A stretch of 64,000 bases of DNA from Lethocerus indicus (GCA_019843655.1 JACDQD010000007.1:20726365-20790364); one strand, 5' to 3'; shown: positions 50,111-63,121, counted from the stretch's first letter. Notes: generated by a model from the letters alone, not told the origin. Made by a program: numbers and translations.

Positions 50111-53100
50111 AACATATTTCGGAAGAATGGGTTAATGAATCTTTCCAATCAACAATCTGTTATCCAGGGACCGATAATTATGTATTCCATTTTGTAAATT
50201 ACTGACCGAATACTTTATGAAAAACACGTATGAAAAAGGAAAACATTGGGAAGGTATTAAATATTTTGCTTGGAGACTATATATCTCTATTGTATTCAAT
50301 CCTGAATTATTAGGTGCTATAAAAAAGTAAGATATGATTGTCGGCCTTTCTATCTTTATATACATATAATGATTTTTACGAGAGAATGTTTCATCAATAT
50401 TAAATTTCAACTGATTTCAAATTGAGAAGCTGGTAAAGTGGAGTATACTGCTTGTCATGATATTGGGGGATGTGCCATTGCGGCTAGACCGCTGGCCGTT
50501 CGTCGGCCGCAAAGTCAATAATGTGAGCTGACATGCAGCGGCCCGCTTATGGCACAGTCAATCTTACATAACGGCTAGTTAGGCGGTGTATTGTGTGCGA
50601 ATGCCCCATAGATCAGTGCGCGCGGGGGTAGTTTGTTACCAGACCGCCGGCCATTGTGCCCGAGCGCCACCCCCTGAAATTGTTTGAAATACGGGCGCCC
50701 CCGCCGGCCAACCAGACCTGCCTCCGCCTGCTGCGCGCAGGTCGACACAGTTAAGCTTCGTTTGGGACAAAAGCGGAGGCCCCCCCGCCCGAAGTTTCAG
50801 TGAAGTGCCCCGCGATTATACGCCGGTTAATAAATTGTTACCAGTCGGACGTATATAACCGAGGGGAAACATTGTTGATAATGGTTGGCTATGTTAATGG
50901 TCCGGAGCCAGGACGCATCTGTCCGCTTTCCTTTTATCAGGGTGGATATTCGTTCAACGAGCCCCATTCCAAATCTACCCTAGCCTCTTCTATTTCGTCT
51001 AATTCATTTAGACAGGAAGTTCTAATCTTGGTCAGACGTTTTGTATCAACATAGGTGCTGCACATACGCCCTAACCACAAGATCAGATGTTATTTTCAAG
51101 TTGCTGTAAGTGCAATGCGTTTCAGGGGAACGACACTATTTTATTGTAAAAACCATAACCCCTAAAAAGGACAAGGTCTTATGAAAGGCTAGACAGAAAG
51201 AGGGACAATCTTCCGGTTTATTTATGTTGGGATTGTATTTAATGGGATTTGTATAATAGAGTATAATAAAGTATATAAAGTGTAGGAATCATTAGAGGAA
51301 TCTAAAATATACCTATATGATTAGGAGATTGGTCCAGTTTGGTAATTCCGACCCTCATGTACACCGTAATGTTACAGCGCCTATTCAACACCTATTGGTA
51401 AAACAACATCTATTGGAGATACAGGAATGAACGAATAAACGTTATCAAAAATATTTTCAGCATCTTAAGCATAATCGGTAAATTCGACGGTGTGAGAGGC
51501 CACGATCTGTGATCTACGATTATATGATTGGTGCAATCGCCGTTTGATTAATCAATTTCATTCAACTAGAAGATGATTCACTTATTCCTATCAGTAGGCG
51601 TATAGTAGAATTTCTATACATTTTTGGACCCCTTATGTAATTTTTAGGGGGAACGGCCCAATAAAGCCCCGCTTACGGTCGGCGGTTCATGACCAGGTCC
51701 AATGGCGGTCTTTACAGTGGTCTACGGGGAAGCTGCCGCCGCCAACAGAGAGAATTCGGTTCAATAAATCGTTAACGGTTTGACACGAGGTATAATGGAG
51801 TCTGAACAGTGGGACAGGGCTAATGACACTGTGGGAGGGGGAGCATTAATCACGGTTACACCGCATCTGTCTCTTTCCGACCGAAAACCCCCAACCGACA
51901 ACAAGCGCCGAACAAACCCGCAAACACCCGACCGGCGTTTACTGTCTAATTTGATAACAGAAATCGAAAACTGTTTAACCTGGACATTATTCAGTGGCGA
52001 CATCCTAAATTAGAGCCGGCGGAACATTTCCAGCCGATTCGTCAGTTGCATAGCTACTGTCGTAATGCCGATTGTTTAGTCATTAGTCGCTGTGGGATTA
52101 TATTGTTTGTATTTATTAATAACATACAATAGGTTAGTTATACAGTATTGTTCCAACTAGTAGATATGGCTAAGCGCAGGGAGAATGTTAATGCCACCAC
52201 ACTGTGTGTATCACATTTGTAATTTTCTCAGTTCATTATGTAATAACAGAAGCTTGATCGTTAACATATACGTATAATATACAAAGAAATACTGAATAAA
52301 CGTGGTGAAATATTGCGTTAAAGACTTCATTAGAATACGTCACTCCTAACGAAATTCCTCACAAATAACGTCAATTATCTTAGTTTAGCTGTGTAAAATC
52401 TTATAACTTATATCCTTCCATTCCTCCTTAAATCCTGACGCTCTTTCGCAATTCCTATCGTTTAATGAGGTAACTCCTGAGCGAATACGGGGGCGTTTCA
52501 ACGTTTAGTGTATGGGAAAGAAGAACGTAATAATTTCTGCTCTTTAATCCCGAAGCCCACCTGTGTTCTTAATTCGAATTAAAAAATGTCCGGCTCCGAA
52601 GCCCCGGGCATACTTCAACTTCACAGTGGGAGGCTGATTCGCGGCCCTAGACCCGAACCGAGACCGACTTTCCCTCTAATTCGGTTGGCCGAAGTTCGGG
52701 CTATATATTTTAAATATATATACTGTACAGTATACATAACGTTATAGTCGCATTAGCTGCGTCGGGCGTTTACACTTTCTCGAAACAAACGGGCCGACTG
52801 GCATGGTCGTGCATGATCCCGGCCCATAACTCACGGGCGTCAGGCCGGCCGACGGAGAGTCGGGAGGGGCTTCGGGCGAGAAAAGTGGGGAGCGGGATAA
52901 AACAGAAAAAAAAACCGGGGAGAAAACAGAACTGAAAACAGCGTCGGTCGCCAATTAGGCGATGGAAAGTCGCGGGAGCAATTACAGCCGCCCTCGCCGG
53001 ACAGATATTTTAACAGTTTTCACCCCGAACTGACGTCTTGATTAGTCGCAGGGAACTCGTTAACGCCAGGTCTCCAAAACTAGTTTCATTAGGGTGAACG

Positions 53101-53226
53101 GTCAAATGAGAACTTGACGGGGGGTGTTACCCGACACGCTCCGGCCTAATTTTTTTCTACATCACTGAACCCCGAGTATATATACAACCAAATATTTTGA
53201 TGCCGGCATCGAGAAGTAATATCAAA
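50111..53226. other. Intergenic GC/AT mosaic, no gene
   Basis: GC-rich islands lie at about 50440-50810, 51650-52000 and 52560-53130; an AT-rich stretch covers 51060-51600. No RNA gene, repeat or credible coding exon was seen. A TA-rich segment with the palindrome ACTGTACAGT lies near 52700-52735. Confidence 0.5.
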
Positions 53227-53506
53227 ATACCGTAGGTTCGTGGTGTTTCTGTCTCCTCTCGCCGGTTTGGTCTTTAGCGAGACCGGTTTCGGCCGCTCGC
53301 CATCTTCAGTAGCGGTGTTAGTCACTGTTGGCACTTTGGATGTTTTTCGGGCATCCTCACTGCACTGTTACTTTCACTTGTACTGTCGAAGATGGCGAGC
53401 AGCCGAAACGGGTATAACAAAACACCAAACCGGCGAAAGGAGACAGAAACACCACGAACCTACGGTATTCCAACCCCTCGCAGACCACAAAACAGGTATA
53501 TTAAAC
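53227..53506 (+). repeat. Family A copy 10, near-complete hairpin
   Basis: The minus-oriented arm (53227-53384, ATACCGTAGG to CACTTGTACTGT) passes almost directly into the plus arm (53387-53506, CGAAGATGGCGAGC to CAGGTATATTAAAC). About 80 bp of each arm can pair; the inner left arm forms the loop. The outer segment is present on the right only. From the ATG of the plus arm a frame is open across the arm. No target duplication is evident. Confidence 0.9.
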
Positions 53507-54176
53507 GAATGTCAAAAACTTATTTGATTCAAACGAAGCTTCCTTTTGATTATTCTCAGTACTAAATTGATGGACTTCAAAACGAAACCTGGTTTTATTG
53601 TGCCCGCAAGTCGAACCGATATTTGTACAACCATAATCCGAAAAGAATTCTGCACCTGTTTCGTCCGGAGGTTTTATTGTTTGGGAAAATTGTCGGCGTT
53701 CACGGCCCGAACCCTTTCCAGCGGATTGTGCTTTCACAATGGAATAGGTCACATCCTGCCCGTTTCACGGAATCTATAAAAAAAAGATGAGAGCCGGCGC
53801 CGACCCGTAGGGCGTCGGGCCGGTCAGCAGCGCCGCCGACATGAAACGCCCCCAAATTAGGACCCTAAAAACATTTATGGCGCGAATGTTTCATTACCGG
53901 CGGCTCCACTACAAAGCAGTTTTATTGTTACCTCGTGTGTGCCGCCCCGGCCCCGTGTGAAAACTCCTTACACAGCCTTACACAAAATATTCGGTCGGCT
54001 CCTTTCAAACTGATGTTAATTTCTGCCGTACAATCGTGCAATTACTTCATATCGAATGACACTTTAATTCCGCACAAACATTGTATTGTAATTAACGCAG
54101 GCGGAGAGGTAATGTATCCACATTGTTTATTAATTCAAACAAGTAACATGAACATACGATAAAGGGCTTAAGTTAC
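53507..54176. other. Spacer between family A copies 10 and 11, no gene
   Basis: About 670 bp with a short GC-rich patch at 53790-53960 and AT-rich flanks. No repeat copy or credible gene is seen. Confidence 0.5.
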
Positions 54177-54600
54177 TAGATTTCGTGTGTTTCTGTCTCC
54201 TCTCGCCGGTTTGGTCTTTTGCTAGACCGGTTTCGCCCGTTCGCCGTCTTCAGTAGCGGTGTTAGTCACTTTTTGCACTTTGGACGTTTTTCGGACATGC
54301 TCACTGCACTATCACTGTTACTTGTTCTGTGGCGGTTGTCTGTCGTGTGTATATATACTTGTCTCGTTATTGTGTTGGGCGGGTGAGTTCCTTTAATAGG
54401 ATTATCGGGGCAAACATGGCGTCGCATTGCGAATTTATTTTTTCACTTATAATCCGGTTTTGTTTGTATTTGTCCAGCGCCGCTACTGAAGATGGCGGTT
54501 AGCCGGTCTAGCAAAAGACGAAACCAGCGAGAGGAGAGAGAAACACGCGAAATCTACGGTATTCCAACCCCTCGCAGACCACAACACAGGTATGTTAAAC
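54177..54600 (+). repeat. Family A copy 11, two arms around a spacer
   Basis: The best two-arm example with a spacer. The left arm (54177-54331) runs from TAGATTTCGTGTGTTTCTG to CACTGCACTATCAC and CTTGTTCTG. The spacer (about 54332-54478) carries GTGAGTTCCTTTAATAGGAT, shared with copy 9, and a TGTATATATAC motif similar to one after copy 13. The right arm (54479-54600) runs CCGCTACTGAAGATGGCGG to CAGGTATGTTAAAC. The outer segment is on the right only. An 8-bp TTAAGTTA near both sides (54168 and 54606) may be a target duplication, but it is offset by five bases. Confidence 0.9.
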
Positions 54601-55742
54601 TAGGTTTAAGTTAGTGTTTTTAAACGAACAGGACGGTTCGGGTATATAGTTAGATTAATCCTATTTAGTAGTTTTATTACCGCTGTATATTACATACTGT
54701 AAATATCGCTTCCATTAATATATAACCATTAACGGGCGATCCAGATGTATTAACTAATAAGACGTACGATCGTTATGTAACGATTTGCGAACCGGAGTCG
54801 GGCATTAGTGAGTTGGTTATTAAACGACCGCTTATAAGGTGGGCCGTGGCGCCAGAGCGAATAGCGTCGGTTGGACGGGACGGCAGATTTCGGAAGCTGA
54901 CGGCGTCGCTAATGAGAGGGAAGGCGGCCGCGTACAAATTAGGGGGTCCCGCGGCACTCTTCTCCATTAGAGATTAATGGCTGGCCGCGTCCCTTGCGGG
55001 AGGTATGACCCATTACTTTGCCTTATGCCGACATTTTCGAGCTTTCGAGTGACCGACCCGAGCCGAGTTTATTTTGTATTACAGCGTAAGGGGGGCCCAG
55101 GGTCTTTAACCGTAACAACGGCCTGCCCGACTGGCAACTTTGGAATGATTGAAGGAGGCCAGAAGACTGACCGAAAAATTTTGATTTACTGTTCAATATC
55201 TAAACAAATTATCAAAAGGGGAAACCTCTGAACGTGAGTATTTAAAATATTTTTAGCTTCCTCGCCAGCAAATTTTAGTAAATTGGTATCTAATATGCAC
55301 GATAGGCTTCATAAATAAATACTTTCTAATGGGCTCTCCTTTATTTATTTAACATCATTAATCTCACGGTTTTCCGTCTAATTTCAGTAAGGTCGATTAC
55401 TTACTGTAAGAGCGGGGTGACTAGCATGACTTAGATCCAAACAGGCGAACAGTGGGCAGAACGTCGTACGATTGATCAACACTCCCCGAACGCCAACCAA
55501 ATTTTCGTTTTTTAAGTAATTTTGATCACAAATGTATTTTTCATGGAGAATCCATCAAGATGATAGAGGGATTTACATCGTGAAGCTCATGAACGAACTG
55601 GTCGTTCATTTTTTAGTAGTAAAACAGTTTTCTTAAATTATTACACGCATTATTTTCACAAGAGATGGGTCCGCGAGGGTCGGGAGGACAGTCATTCGTA
55701 CAGTGTTCTTTATGCGCTCAATTTACTGAATTTACTGAACAT

Positions 55743-55797
55743 GGTGGGTAGCCGAAACTGTTTTACCGTAGGACCAAATCACTGTGGAAACAGAAGA
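55743..55797 (+). repeat. Decayed family A arm
   Basis: GGTGGGTAGCCGAAACTGTT, then AGGACCAAATCACTG, then GGAAACAGAAG follow the order and spacing of the family A arm core (GGCGAGCAGCCGAAACCGG, AGACCAAACCAGCG, GAGACAGAAAC) with many substitutions. No second arm or outer segment is seen. It looks older than the other copies. Confidence 0.45.
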
Positions 55798-58700
55798 TGG
55801 CCGTAATGATGATAGTCATTGACCATTATTCAGACGCATTGCGCAACACTGGTAACATTCTGTCCGCCGTTTTAGTGTTCGGAACTCCTTCATTTCTCGC
55901 CGTTTGAGGGTAGGAGGCAGAGAGGGTGCAATTTGTACGGGGGGAAATGGTTGGAAACAGTTCGTAACGCCCGCATCCGGCCGGCCTCCGGCGTGGGAGT
56001 CGGAGTTGCGGCGCCTCCTGAGGGGGGTGGGCGTTCGGGCCTCACAACGTGTGTTTTTAGCGGCCTTTCGGACAGAACAAATAGCCGACTGAAATTAGAG
56101 AGTGGCGGCGGGCCGCGGCCCTCTCCGGGGGCCGACAAAGCCCCCGGGGCAAATTGGCCCTGTCACGGCCCGACCGGCAGTACGGGGCCGAAAGTAGGCC
56201 CCCCGTATTAGAATAAGAACCTTTCCATTAAAGTAGCGCCCAGTCAATACGGGGCAACACTATGCTAATGCGATCATAGTGTAGCGGGACCTTTCTTCGG
56301 CCGTAATTATGCAATCTCTCCACCCCTACCCGCCCAAATAATATGGAATCATCGAGTTGTTCTTATCTGTATCTTTACTCAAATTTCCAGTAAAACCCTC
56401 TAGGCCGATCCCCTGAAATTATACTTGATTACAGCCAATCCACGTTATAGAAACGTATAAATAATTTGAAATCAAATAAATTAGCGCTTTCTGTCAGATG
56501 GAAATGATATCGATGTATATAAGTAATAATCGCCACAAAAAACTGTGGCATTCCGATATAAATGCCGCGACAGGTGTCCCCATAATTCATATTAAATATT
56601 TCACCATCGATAACCAATTTTACGACTCCCTTTAGAACTGTCGGTGAATGCATTCCAGATCTGCCGATAACGGTCTACTTTATAGTTGTTTCAGGATAGT
56701 TTTTGTAATCTTGCTCATCCGATCACGTATTTAAATTTATTTTCTCTTAGTACTTACATGGCGCTTAAAATTTCGTTTTCATGCTGGCCGAAAAGTTTGG
56801 TTCAAATTTATGTAGCCTATTAACAAATATCCTATTATTCTTTAGTAATGATATGTAGTAAAATTATATCTCATCACTCATGTCTTATTGCTTTCTAAAG
56901 TTGTAGAAATCGGGGACAGGAGTTTCTGAAATATTGACGGAGGGTTTTTGCCTCCGTGATTTTGAAAGTACCCACTACCAAATCGGGGAAACACGATTGA
57001 AGGCCGCAATATACAACAAGATGCCGGACCATCAGGAAATTAGGATAATTGCCCGTCAGTCCCCGCCGTTGTTTCATTTGCGCATTTTTTGTTCCTTAAA
57101 TCGTGTATATATTACTGTTTTTATTCGGAGGGAAGGCCCAATTATCGGACATTTTCGAGAGGCGAGCTGTCGTCGTCGGGCGTCGTTTTTTGCCCTGGGC
57201 GGGTCTTTCCGGATCGGCGTTTCAAGGGAAAACGAAATCCGGTCCATCGCCATATTGGGAACACAATTTATCTTGTATTTTCTTCTCCTCCCGGCGGTAA
57301 TTTCCACACGAGACCACACAGGTTCCCTGAGCACCGCGGCCGGGGAATGTCGGCTATTTTATGCCCTGTATTTTGCCCCAAATAATGCAATTCGTACGAT
57401 AACGAGATGTTATACAACGCCTACGGCCGCGCTCCTTTTCGGGTTTTCGGCAATATAAACAAAAAATACTTCTTCAGCGCTCTCGCACGTAGTCGTTCTT
57501 ATAAGGCCGTACGTATAATGTATATACAAATTACCGCATAAAGACCGGTAAATCGCGTAGCTCCTCTCTAGTAACAATCGGATGGACCGCTATGTGGTTT
57601 TCCAAACAACATAAATATATGAAATATTTTACTTCATGTTTTCATAATATTTTATATTCCTGAGTATATAATGGTTCCTTCGAAGCTAGAAATTGTGTGT
57701 CTCACAATTATCTAAGCTTCTTAGTGAGTCTAATACTGTGACAAATCATATTATAACATTTTATTGAATAATATTTATAGGAAAAAAGAAATATTTTTAT
57801 GAGATATTAATTCTCTTCATTTTTAATTTGATTTGACGGGAAGTAACTTCTCAATACCGTCCCGGGATAGGGTACAAATCGATCGAATTATGTTGTCTCC
57901 AACGCTTAGGCGTATCGAAAATTCATATTCCCTTTTGTCGACCCGGGCTAATCTGACGTAAGAGGGAGTCCGTTTTCAGCAAATGTCGTAAACTCACCAT
58001 GTGAAAATAAACTGGTATTACAGTCTGTCGCTAATCCCACCCGGGGGTCATCCGGCTGAGGGTGACTTATGACTGTTTGGTCAAAGGGGGGAATGAAAAT
58101 AGCAAATCGTTCTGTAATCCACAGATCTGACGACGGGTAGAATCAACTTCGGGAAATTCCCTTTCAGAGCCCGGGAAGATTTAAGAACACTCGGGCAAAT
58201 GATTTGTTTATTGACTCGACGGTTTGGTTTAGTGAATCTAATGCGAATAAAAAACCTGATCAAAGCAGGGGTGAAAAATCGAGCCCCACTCTTTAGGGTT
58301 ATTTCTCCGGTCCTTCTTCGCGTACTTCTCTCGTCTTATGAAGGTATCGTTTTCCCGTTCATCAGTAAAATCGACGGCGACTATTATGTTCGCTCGAGGA
58401 CCATGGATGGCGCTTTGCTATAAAAATGAGCCGTTATGATGGGCGGACGGGCCCAATTGATCTAGGACAAGGGGCCTTACTTGTCGGCGTCGCCTCCAGC
58501 TGGGGTGATACATCGGGGACCGGTTTCGCCTACTTGACGCATCGCGGCATAAATTATCGCCCGGATTTGCGTCACCTGTAACTGGCCCCGCAATATATCA
58601 CAGTACTACGGCGGGGGGCGACGGGGACAAATATGGCTTTCATGCAGATGAATTGTCCATTTGCACAAATATCCAATTGCCCGGTGGCGTCTTGTACCAA

Positions 58701-61700
58701 GTCACTCCCGAGTATAGCAATCGCCAAAATTCACAGTGTGTGCTAGTATAGTTAGCTAAACTGGGGACGAGTTATAAGCGGAGAAATTAGGTCGTATGAA
58801 TAAGGAAATTTTTCTACCAACGTCTGCGATAATTTGTGGTAGAATTTATTGGTACTTTCAAACTAAATGTGGGCCTGCGCTGGAATTCTAAATCTTACAA
58901 CGCAATTAGCCGAGTCCAAAAACACTCCATACAAATCAGCAAGTTTGAGTCCCGATCGACAACCTAAGAGCCGGTTCTTTCGTTGCTGAACGATCCATTC
59001 AATTATCCCACCAGTCGTCGAGATCGTTCCAGAAGTGCCGGCACAATTATCGGAAAAAAAATGGTTCGAACCGATTTTCAAAATTGACTACTACACACCG
59101 GTAATTCGTGCGGGTAATTAATAAGCGCTCCGTTAAGGCCTGCCCTCGGCGAAATGTCTGTATCGTTCCCGCTTTTATGATTAGAACGCGGCCGCGACGG
59201 GCCCCGTCACTTTTTCCCTTTAACAGCTCCAAAAGCCGTTCGAAAACGGCTCTAAATTATAGCCCGATCGGTATCGGCCTTGCCCGGCGAGCGATCGCGA
59301 TTAGGGCGGACATTGTACGCTCGGAGTTGACTCGCGGCTGCGACGGCGGACATATTAAAGAGCCGAAAGATCTAATCGGCCGAGGGGCCTTGACGCCGGT
59401 AAGGCAAATAAAGTTTATATACCGTTATAAACGCCCCCAATTAATTCGGGGCCCGGACGCCCAATAAATCGCCGAGGGACCGAGAGATAATCATTACCGA
59501 ACAACCTTCGATCATGCCATTTAGACTCGGGAATTGTATTGTTTAAGGTAACGGAGTCTGACCGATATAGACTGGAATTCGTCTTGTCCCCCACCCACTC
59601 GGACTTTCCAAAATGACGAACCGTCGGACTGACGGAATTTTAAGGCTTCGAATGCCCGAGGATTTTTACGACCGCCCGGGACGGTCTAATCGGCAGAAAG
59701 TTCGGGACTTCATCACACGGAATTCTTGGCCCGCCGGCGAGGAGTCGGACGATTTCAGGGGAAACCTAAGGCGGCCAATTTAGTTGCAGATAACTTTCCT
59801 CAGCTCGGCTCTCGTTCGCAGTAAAATGTGTGTTTACTAAGATTGTTTGTCTTTCCTCAGAAACATATGAAACTACAGTATATCATTTTGAAAAGAATCA
59901 TTTCTTTTAGAAATTGAATTCGAGCGAAGGATTCCGCGATCAGCACGGAGTTTCCGAAATGTTGGAAGCGGAAAAACCCGAGAGGGAGTCAAAAGGGAAG
60001 GGCGAAAACCCTTCCAATAGAACCCGCTCCGGTTTCCAAACAAAAATCCCGGAACGGCAGGAGGTCAACCCCTGTCAACCGAGGTTCTCAGGGGGCATTC
60101 CAAACACATGCTCCTAGTGGGTATCAAAGTTGAAAATTTGTCTAAAGATTCACACAGCAATGAAAACTGTAATCTCATTCGGTCCGTACGATAGGAGACC
60201 AATAATAGTAGGGCTGTGTGAGATAGTGCGAGGGGGAAGTCTGGAGCGTGTCCTCCTCCGACCAAAGAAGAGATGACAGATGGCCGACGCTCAGCGGGGG
60301 GAACAGCCGCACGCGGAGTCCTAAAAAAGGCAACAAGTAGGAGACACGAGAGGCTTCTTTCGGGGCCGCGGGAACATGTACCGGAGCGAAGAGTAAACCC
60401 GTGGAAGGCAATGAGGGTGAAGATTGAGGGGGGGAGGGTAATGGAAAAAAATACCGAAGAATAAACGTTACTCCTGCCTGTTGGGAAGGATGATGGACGG
60501 CGGTTAATATGTCACGGCTATTAGCGTCCCTTCACCCTCTCGGCCGACGGCTTTTTATTGTCAGCCTATTTATAAGAACAACGCGGATAGCCGGCAGCTG
60601 TGGCCCGCTCTCAGAGCCTGATGAATTCTTGACCCGTTTGGGCGAGGGCCGAAGAATTATTCGTGGGAAGTGAACGAAGCGTCTGATCGATTAGCCCCTA
60701 AGATACGCCTAGCAACTTAGGGCAGGCGTGTAACCGGTTCCGACACCTGGCGCGATTGTTTATCCAACGGCGCCTATTAAACGGCTCGACAGCCTTCTAA
60801 ATAATATGGCCTTTTAAAACGTTACACGAATAACATTACAATAATGTTTGATCCTTGTTAAAAATAAATGTGGAGTTTCTTAGTTAGGCCAAGAAGCGGA
60901 GAGGGTATTTCAGTGCTTCTATTACTGGTGACATGATGACGAAGTCACACCAGGTACTATAGTTTAGTACTTAAATGTAACTACAATCCCTTCTTGATAA
61001 AGAAAAACAATGACAAAACAAATTAGTTATACGCAAGGCAGGGAGCATGTTTCTTTTTAATTTCGAGTGTGCCAAGTGTCGTTTATCATGTCCTGTAGGA
61101 CGTATCGGGTGTTCACGGTATATAATGTGTGGTTCAAGAATAAACGGATGCGTTGCGAATGAGTTACACACAGAGTGGGGCCCGATTCGGAAAGGAACGG
61201 CTTCCGGGGAGGAGAAAACGTCGGATGGAATTCTCGGGCGGGCAAAGTGAAAATCCCGCCGAAATCCGTGGGTGGCCGCGTTTTAGCCACGGGCCAGTTT
61301 TTATCCGCCGAGTGGGAAGAGCGGAATAAAAGGAGAAGTATCAATCGGGCGGACCATTGAAGATCGGTTATGGCCGGTGGCCTCCTCCCTCTTATGAGGG
61401 AGACCCGCGTGGCCTCCGTTCGCCGCGGCCTCACGCCGAGAACTCGAAACCTATTTATAGCGTTACGGAGCAGTCACACGCGGGGCGACCGCGTGACAAA
61501 AAACCAAGGCGGGCCCACATAATAGGAGGAATTGTGGAGTCGGGGGATACACAACAAAAAAATACCTACACTCTTGTGGGGCTCGAGAGCGCTAACGCTA
61601 TTAGTGCTGGCTGTCGGGACCATATGTCACGCCCGGCTCCCGTTCCCGAGACGAATAGCGCTGTCTCTTCCTCATGAAAGCCCCACCTCCCAATGACTGA

Positions 61701-62455
61701 TCCTTTCATGGCCTCCAATCTATTTATTACACAGTCTATGGCCCATACCGTGCATTATTCCCCCTTGACGCTCGACTCTTCGGGCCACCGATTTCAGTGT
61801 CGTCCAATCCCACGACGCCTATCGTACACGTTAGGCCGGATGTAATATACATTCAAAAGCATTGAAAAGATACATTTATTAATCGGGAGATATACAGCAT
61901 TATATATTATATCACAGAGAAAAGGATAAAAAGAATACATACACGTAAATCTCTTTAACAATGGGAAACGTAAGTCACCTTGAAATTAACATATTTAAAT
62001 AATGTTCGGGTGTTAATTATTTAATAATGGAAATCTCATTAAGGAAACATAAAAATTAAGTTAAAATTTTCTCGGTTGAGAAGAATGTCCAGTGCATTTC
62101 AGTGTACTGTCAACCGTTTGTTTAAATAAATCCCAAGTTACGCGAATAATTATTTCTCGATTCGTAAACACATACATCCGGTGAAAAACGATAAAAACTG
62201 AGTGATATTCGTGTCGGGAACGAAGTGTTAGCGGTCCCAACCGGTCGTTATTGCCCGCTCTCTCTCTCTATTGCTAGTCGTCAGCCCCTCTCGCTGCCAT
62301 AATTTGCTCCGGTACAATTACGGAAAAAATTATTTACGGAATGAGTAATAGGGGCCGTCGCGAAAAACTCCTTAAATTATAACCCCCGCGTAAACCGTAT
62401 TTGGAGAAGCCCCAAATTGTGGCCGAGTTGACCCCCGCGTTCCAAAAATTGGCCC

Positions 62456-62472
62456 ACCGCCGCCGCCGCCGC
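62456..62472 (+). repeat. CCG microsatellite
   Basis: Five to six CCG/CGC units in a CpG-rich island. Confidence 0.85.
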
Positions 62473-63002
62473 CCCCGGTCGGTTAAAACTAAATAATACA
62501 GGGAGATCGGCCATTACTGGGCGGGTAGAGACGCCACACAGCCGGGGCTATAATTTGGGTAAAGGGCGGCCCGGGGACTTATTACAGGTTATTATGAAGT
62601 CCCTAAACGCCGCCGAGCGACCGCCGCGACGCCCCACTGTAATTTCTGTCTCGTTGTTCTTCCCCCACGGAGGGCCGGGCCCTGTATTATCTTTTTCTTA
62701 TTTCTTTTTTCCCCTCCCCGCCGCCACCTGCCGCTTTTGTCCCACCGGGAGAAAGCCGACGGTCGTCGGAAACCCGGCTCTGGGACACTGTTGACACGCA
62801 CCATTAGTTGACCCGACACATGGTGGCGTACGGCCGGCCGTTAAACTCTTAAGGACATGCAAAGGACATATAGTCCGGAAGCGGTTGATTGGCCAAGACA
62901 GTGGAAGTACTCGTTGAAAAACTCGGGAGAAAGTATTTCATGTACTCCGAACTGCAATTCGAGATATGCACGCCAATGATTAAGTTTATTATATATTATT
63001 AA

Positions 63003-63121
63003 GTTTAACATACATGTTTTTCTGTTCTGCGAGGGGTTGGAATACCGTAGATTTCTTGTCTTTCTGTTTCCTCTCGCTGGATATAGCGAGAGGAGACAGA
63101 AACACACGAAATCAACGGTAT
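63003..63121 (-). repeat. Family A copy 12, short hairpin
   Basis: Starts with the outer segment (GTTTAACATACATG), then ATACCGTAGATTTC to CTCTCGCT (to 63078). A 6-base loop GGATAT leads into the inverted partner AGCGAGAGGAGACAG to ACGGTAT (63121). The 37-bp arms differ at only about four positions. The outer segment is on the left only, so the element reads on the minus strand. The AATCAACGGT variant in its right arm is shared with the left arm of copy 2. Confidence 0.88.

Larger units (their letters stand above)
54601..63002. other. Intergenic GC/AT mosaic, no supported gene
   Basis: GC/CpG-rich islands lie at about 54780-55170, 55870-56260, 56930-57470, 58020-58700, 59130-59780, 59990-60750, 61160-61680 and 62220-62830. 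The longest open frame of the window (174 codons, 56934-57458) lies here, but three other frames are open over the same bases and no domain is visible. A CCG tract lies near 62456-62472. A decayed family A candidate is at 55743. Confidence 0.5.

Noticed and set aside
54168..54613. TTAAGTTA on both sides of family A copy 11 as a target duplication
   Set aside because: The right copy is five bases away from the element end and eight AT-rich bases can match by chance; kept only as a remark.
56934..57458. Longest open frame of the window, 174 codons, plus strand
   Set aside because: Three other frames are open over the same GC-rich segment, no domain or signal is recognisable, and a frame of this length can arise by chance in 64 kb where stops are rare.
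59064..59074. GGTTCGAACC, a B box-like palindrome
   Set aside because: No tRNA-like fold upstream or downstream.
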